Part shown: piece by piece, positions 59,140 to 64,000 of the stretch | Numbering within the stretch: the stretch's first letter is position 1 | Layout of the letters: every line of letters starts with the position of its first letter | Made by a program: the position numbers and the translations under genes | Assembly (NCBI GenBank): GCA_009103225.1 | Contig: RHPI01002533.1 | Location: 1,920,616 to 1,984,615 of the forward strand | DNA length: 64,000 nt | Origin: Chlorokybus atmophyticus | Taxonomy: Eukaryota; Streptophyta; Chlorokybophyceae; Chlorokybales; Chlorokybaceae | Direction: 5' to 3' | Notes under the pieces: generated by a model | Told to the model about the DNA's origin: nothing | Seen by the model: the letters and a program-made list of their open reading frames with translations, nothing else | Database searches by the model: none

Positions 59140-62100
59140 ATGGCGCTCAAGTTCTTGAACAAGAAGAGTTGGCATACGGGAGGCCTGAAGCAGATTGAAG
59201 CAGTGTGGAAGGCTGAGCAAAAGGATGCTGCGGAGAAGTCCAAGGTCAGACAGCGTCACCATCAATTCTGTAACTGCTTGTCATTCACTCGGTCAGTTAC
59301 TTCAGGCAGTCGAGGGTTTTTCGTCCCTTTTTTTTGTTTTTTTCTGTTAGGTGCTTAGCTGCAATAAGGTGTTGTCAACGTGTGTGTTGTTTCCTGTCAT
59401 GAATTGTCTTGTTGCTGCAACGTAGCTCTGCAAGCTTATGGAAAGTTGTGGCCAAGTTGTTGAGCAGGGTGCCTAGCGATGGCTTCTCATGATTACCTGA
59501 AAACTCATCACCAAGTATGCGCACGTCTTTTGGTGTTGTGTGACTATCATCACGTGCATGAACAGCGCTCAATGAGATTGTGGGAAGTGTGTAGCTATGA
59601 ACAGTCGGAATAATTATTGTCATGGCATTGTTGTCAATGTTAGATTGTTCACATGTAAGCTCAACACTATCCGCAATGGCATTAAGACAGTTGTTTCTAT
59701 ATGCGGTGAGATGTGTGCACAATTGTGCAGTTGTGCGTCGGTGTGGGTACGTATGTGTATGCGTACGTTGGCAGATGGGCGCGTGCGCGTGTGCACGCAC
59801 GGTGTCACGCACCGCGACTCTCAACTTTGGATACAAACATGCGCACACGTACAGTGTCACATTGTAGTGTTGCTTTTGGGCTCAGTTGCGTGTCCAACGT
59901 TATTCTTTTCACTCACCTATGCCTCTGCTAGTTGGAGGAGCTGCGGCGCGAGAAGGAGAAAGAGCGAGAGCAAGAGGAGCTCAAGCGCCTGCAGGAAGAG
60001 GCCGGCCTTGTCGTGTAAGTCAACATGGCCTGCGGGCAACAGTTGTGGCATACTGCTTTCTGTCGTTGTGTCAATATCTCTACATGGGTTGGCATACACA
60101 CGTTGTTGAATTTTGTGGACATGGTCGGTCGGTTGCTTGCAAGCATTACGCATTGAAGTATCTATTACTAGTACCATGGCTCTTATGAACATGCTCAGAA
60201 GCATCTACAACGCTTCTGACACTGGTGTCGCTATCGCTGTGACTGGAATCTTACTGGAAACACTGTGGTTTTGTTCGCTTAATTACAAGCGTGCACGCAT
60301 GTCTACAAATGCTTTGCTTGTGCAGTTGCCTGTTGTGGTGTTTTTTGTGGTCCAAATCAGCAGATTGGTTGCCGTACATCATCAGTCAGTCCTTACATGT
60401 GTGTGTATGCTTTGCAAATAGGCGTCAAGACCGGTTGGACTTCCTGTATGAGGGTTCGATCGCGCTCGGGGCGCAGCACCAGGCCCCATCAGCAGAGGAG
60501 TACCTGCTCGGCAAACCCGTCAAACCACCAGAAGAAGAAAACGCTCTCCAACAGGCACGTATCGCTGAGTCTTGTCACATATTGCCTGCAGACTGATACT
60601 TGTAACCGATGCTCACAACAGTGTGGTAATGCAACACTATCATTCTACATTCAGCAGATTGCAGTTTGTACTCATCATGGAGGAATGGATGTGGACATCA
60701 CATACCGTTCTGGAGTTACGACTCACAGCCATCGTTCTTACTTGCAGTTGACTGCGGTGCCGGGGTCGTTGTTTGTGGAGGCCAGCGCCTTGCCTACCGC
60801 AAATGAGGCGTGGGCGCGGCTCCATGGCGACCCGCTGCTGCAGATACGGCAGCAGGAGCAGGCGGCCCTGGCGCGCATCAAGCAGAACCCCGTCAAGATG
60901 GAGCAGATACAGAAGCAGGTACTGTACTTGTGTTGCTTGGCTACTGCAGTGTCTTACGTGAATTCAAGCCACAGCACAGTATTGCCGCAGAGGCTGTATT
61001 TGAACTATTGTGTATAAACTATTGTTCAGTAGCGCTATTTATGAGCATGTGTGCGTGCCTTGCGCAAGGCATGCATGCTTATGTGTATATGTGTATGCAC
61101 ACGAGCACATGCAGATGCAAATACACCCACGCACACATGCCCACACCCACGAAACCATGTACACATTCACGCACGCATGTACACCCCCATGTACACACAC
61201 TTGCGTGTACGTGCAGGCGCTAATACCAACATATGTTTGTGCACACATGTATGGCATGCTGCAATTCTGCGACAGATTTGGCAGGCCCTCCTGTTTGTGT
61301 CACTCAGCTCTTGAGCATGTGGTATGAAACGCTCGTTGGTCTTAGCTTTTGTGTTCCTAGGCAAGTTTGGAGAAGAGCAAGCGTGATGCGATGAAGAAAG
61401 AAGACAAGCGCAAGCGCAAAGAGGAGAAAAAGCAGCGAAAACTGCAGGCGAAGGCCGGGACTGACAGTCATAACCGACATGATGATGAGGTCGTTGGTTC
61501 CCAGCACAAGAGACACCGCGATGATAGTTCGGTTGACCGCAAGCATGATGTCGAGCATGACAGAGACAGAATTAAGTACAGAGACAGCGACAGAGACAGA
61601 GGCAGAGAAATGGATATAGGCAGAGACAGGGAAAGAGACAAAGACGGAGACAGAAACAGGGATATGTACAGAGACAAGGGTGGTGATAGGCGCAGAGACA
61701 GGGTTGATGACCACAGGGACAGGGTCAGGCATGATGATCTAAGAGGGGCTGAGAGAGACATTGGAGGCGACAGGGATAGGGAGGTCCACAGGGACAGGAG
61801 ACATCATGAGAGAGAAAGGCGGTGTGGCAATGATGATGAAGAAAGGAACACGCATAGGAATGGACATGTGAAGGAAGAACGGAGGGATGATGTGGCTGTT
61901 GAGGCCGATGCAGCGCGGAAGCGCCCGCGTGAAGATGATGCAGATGTGAAGCCATCTGCTTTGGTGCGTGTTGATGAGTGAACTGTTTCAGTAGCGTTGC
62001 ATTGTTTGATGTTGTTTTGTTGATGAAAGTGTTGCAGGTGAAGCGGGCTCCACACAGGCCGGGCCGAATGACCGACGAGGAGCGCGCGCGGCGGCTGGCT

Positions 62101-62667
62101 GAGATGTCTGTTGATGCTGAGGTATGCGCTGCAGTACATTTATACTGTAATTACGCTTGCATGAATCTTTATCTTTTAGTGCACTTCTCTGTGGGTATCA
62201 TATCACTTCACCTGCTACATCAGCAAATATGTGTCAAGCACACAATATGTTGCCGCAAATGTGTCAGTTGTCTGCGCTGTCACTCGCAGTCTCTCCTTGC
62301 ATACTTATTGCATCAGCACCACCACAGGCACTTACATGCATGAAAGCTTACAAGAGTGTTTGCTTCACCTTCCACAGCGTCCACACATTGTGCACGTGTA
62401 CGCGCCTGTTATGTGACACTCCCCACTGCTTCCATCCAGGTGCACGAGAAGCAGCGCGTGGAGCGTCTCATGTCCGCCCGTCACGCCGAGCAGCGCGAGG
62501 CGGAGGCGCAGCTCGTCGGCAAGCACGCGAGTTTCATGGACGCGGCGGGGCAGTCGGTGTACGGGGCGGGCGCGGTGTCGCGCGGGACCGTTGAGGAGAG
62601 TGTACGGAGAAGGGCGCATTTCAGGCAGCGGGATACGGGAGATGCCAAAGCGTTCCAGCGAGGCTAG
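59140..62667 (+). CDS. CWC25: Pre-mRNA-splicing factor CWC25 (CIR N-terminal domain)
   Basis: Seven exons: 59140-59244, 59932-60014, 60422-60554, 60748-60918, 61361-61963, 62038-62121 and 62440-62667 (TAG). Phases agree, giving about 468 residues. CWC25 is a nuclear protein that joins the activated spliceosome and promotes the first transesterification step. The N-terminus MALKFLNKKSWHTGGLKQIE is diagnostic. Then come the LEELRREKEKEREQEELKRL helix, DRLDFLYEG, SAEEYLLGKPV, PGSLFVEAS and GDPLLQIRQQEQAALARIKQ. A long Arg/Asp/Glu/His-rich region (about residues 190-340) follows, and the conserved MTDEERARRLAEM and EKQRVERLM ... RAHFRQRDTGDAKAF end. The intron after exon 3 appears to use a GC donor (CAG/GCACGT), since the nearby GT would break the frame. 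Introns are rich in TG/CA repeats. It is divergent from oligoribonuclease. Confidence 0.93.
61080..61215. repeat. CA/TG-rich intronic tract of CWC25
   Basis: Imperfect CACGCA/CACATG repeats lie in the fourth intron. Comparable TG-rich sequence is in the first intron near 59700-59800. No coding role. Confidence 0.7.
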
Positions 62668-63736
62668 AAGGCTGGAGTGTGTTTGGTGTTTGTCAATCAA
62701 GGTGTTGAGGTATTGGTTGGGGACATACGTTGTAGCTGCAGATGGTACCCATTCATATTGTATTCGTGGGGATGGCTCTGGCAGACCCTGCGCACGCATC
62801 TGCGGCTCCTCTCATGCGTAAATGCATGAGATGTATGCATGCACAAGTGCTTTGAGCGCCTGCAATCAGTTGTAGTCTTTTGCCGCGGTCCGTTTGTAGC
62901 GACGTACTGTTGGGTTGCGGACTGGACCGCGTGCAATCCGACACAGTGGTGCAAAAGCTAGCAGCAGTAGGGTGCGACAGACTATGGATGACTTCACGCA
63001 CAGAACTTGTCAACCAATCAGATCCAAGAACATGTGGCAAATGTCGCACAGCCTATTTCCTGTTCACGCATAGTGGTTGCAACACACGCACAAATGTTAC
63101 ATGGCTTCTCGTCTATGCACTGTAACCTAGATTCATTGCAAAGTTCACAAACCAGGAGCTGTGAGCTCTGTATTGCAAAGAGCTGAGGTGTTGCTGAGGT
63201 GTTCCTACAAAAGGCGTCATACTACTTTGCCTTGCGAGAGCCTGTCTGGCTTAATCAGCGGATGGCAACCGCGTAGACACTTTGAAGGCGCTCGCCAGGC
63301 CGACAAAATTGGTCCTGGCCTGGCCTGGCCTGCAAGTTGTGCGTTGGCGCCAGTTTTCATTTGGATCCGGGTCGCGAGTTACTCCGGACCTATCCGCCGC
63401 GTCTAGTTCGTGCGCTCGAGCCAGATCAGACCAGCTGACGCTAGGCGCGCCGCCGATATCGACGCTCAAACGGCTCCCTTCAACACCACCTCGATTGGAA
63501 CGGAATGCGAATAACGACCAAATATCCCGAGCATCCTCGACATTCTTTAAAGCCTCTCCCTCCATTCTTTCGTTTTTCTAAACTGATTTGTTCGCATCAT
63601 GCGTTTTGAGTGCCTATGTTTTCTGGAATTGCGGATAATCAGTCTCGCGCGGTTGTCTTAAGTTTGTTGGGAGGCAGCGTGGATATCGCCGCGAGGGGAT
63701 GAGGACGGGGCACGGGCAGACCCTGTCAGCTAAGGC
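62668..63736. other. Intergenic downstream of CWC25
   Basis: No gene recognised. The first 200 bp probably include the CWC25 3' UTR. Overlapping ORFs on both strands at 62750-63580 have no motif. Confidence 0.4.
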
Positions 63737-64000
63737 ATGGGTAGAGTGGCCGGCGGAGCAGGTGGCGGTGGTGGTGTGGGTGGCGGCGGTGGTGGCGGTG
63801 GCAGAGGGGCCGGGGAGCTGGTGGGCGAGAAGCAGGAAGAGTGTGAGAGGTAGCAGGTGATTGCTTGTAAGAGGCGGGGTGGTGGAGTCGTCGGCATGGG
63901 TGCCGGAAGGGGCGCTGCTGGAGGCTTGCTGGGGCGGCGGCCGCTCTTGGCTTGGGCGTGACGCGGGCGGGCGAGCGGGCGGGCGGACGGGCGGGTGTTT
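63737..64000 (+). other. GC-rich right edge, possible first exon of another gene
   Basis: An ATG at 63737 opens a 38-codon Gly-rich frame (MGRVAGGAGGGGGVG, then GELVGEKQEECER) ending TAG at a GT-like site (GAGAG/GTAGCA), so it could be a short first exon. The last 60 bp are GGGC/GGCG repeats. This could be a promoter or CpG-rich 5' region; the evidence is weak. Confidence 0.2.

Overview
This is a nuclear eukaryotic window. Its genes have many GT-AG introns (two likely GC-AG), it carries long dinucleotide tracts, and all three standard stop codons end intact genes. A chalcone-isomerase-like gene, plant-type CACTA (En/Spm) transposons with paired tnp2-like and TnpA-like genes, and Ty1/copia and Ty3/gypsy remnants suggest a green alga or a related photosynthetic protist. 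The lineage cannot be fixed from the sequence alone.

Host genes sit at the two ends. On the left are the 3' part of a DHX40-like DEAH-box RNA helicase (1.15-2.85 kb, +), an armadillo-repeat protein with an unusual helical N-terminal domain (5.0-7.9 kb, -), and a chalcone-isomerase-like protein with a long N-terminal extension (9.0-10.5 kb, +). On the right, oligoribonuclease (56.5-58.8 kb, -) and the splicing factor CWC25 (59.1-62.7 kb, +) are complete, divergent genes that share a short intergenic region. The stretch 10.5-17.5 kb is mostly intergenic, with only weak coding candidates.

The middle (17.5-56 kb) is a nest of transposons. A decayed Ty1/copia element starts near 19.95 kb and resumes at 50.45 kb. 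It was split by a Ty3/gypsy element in antisense orientation (23.36-23.92 and 47.45-49.71 kb). That gypsy element was itself split by a 23,531-bp CACTA-superfamily transposon at 23,922-47,452. The CACTA ends are inverted copies starting CACCGGTAATT, with a 3-bp target duplication (ACG). Removing the element plus one ACG makes the gypsy reading frame continuous. A second gypsy element (51.4-55.2 kb, +) carries a 1,500-bp non-autonomous CACTA element (52,739-54,238, duplication TAA) and the end of a third (from 55,215).

The large CACTA element is the most interesting object. It carries (a) a tnp2-type transposase gene that continues into a PHD finger, acidic SUMO-interaction-like motifs and a Ulp1/SENP protease domain with all catalytic residues; (b) an antisense TnpA-like gene ending in an RGG tail; (c) a gene joining an OTU-type cysteine protease, long Q/K/E coiled-coil repeats and a retrotransposon-Gag-like domain; (d) a zinc-finger/Tudor-like gene divergent from the transposase; (e) a small unidentified two-exon gene; and (f) at least six tandem arrays of one recurring hairpin family, placed between genes or inside introns. 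Both ends have sub-terminal arrays of a TGAATATTCAC-like motif. Some ORFs have stops or frameshifts, and four single-N positions look like contig joins, so this copy is either recently decayed or imperfectly assembled.
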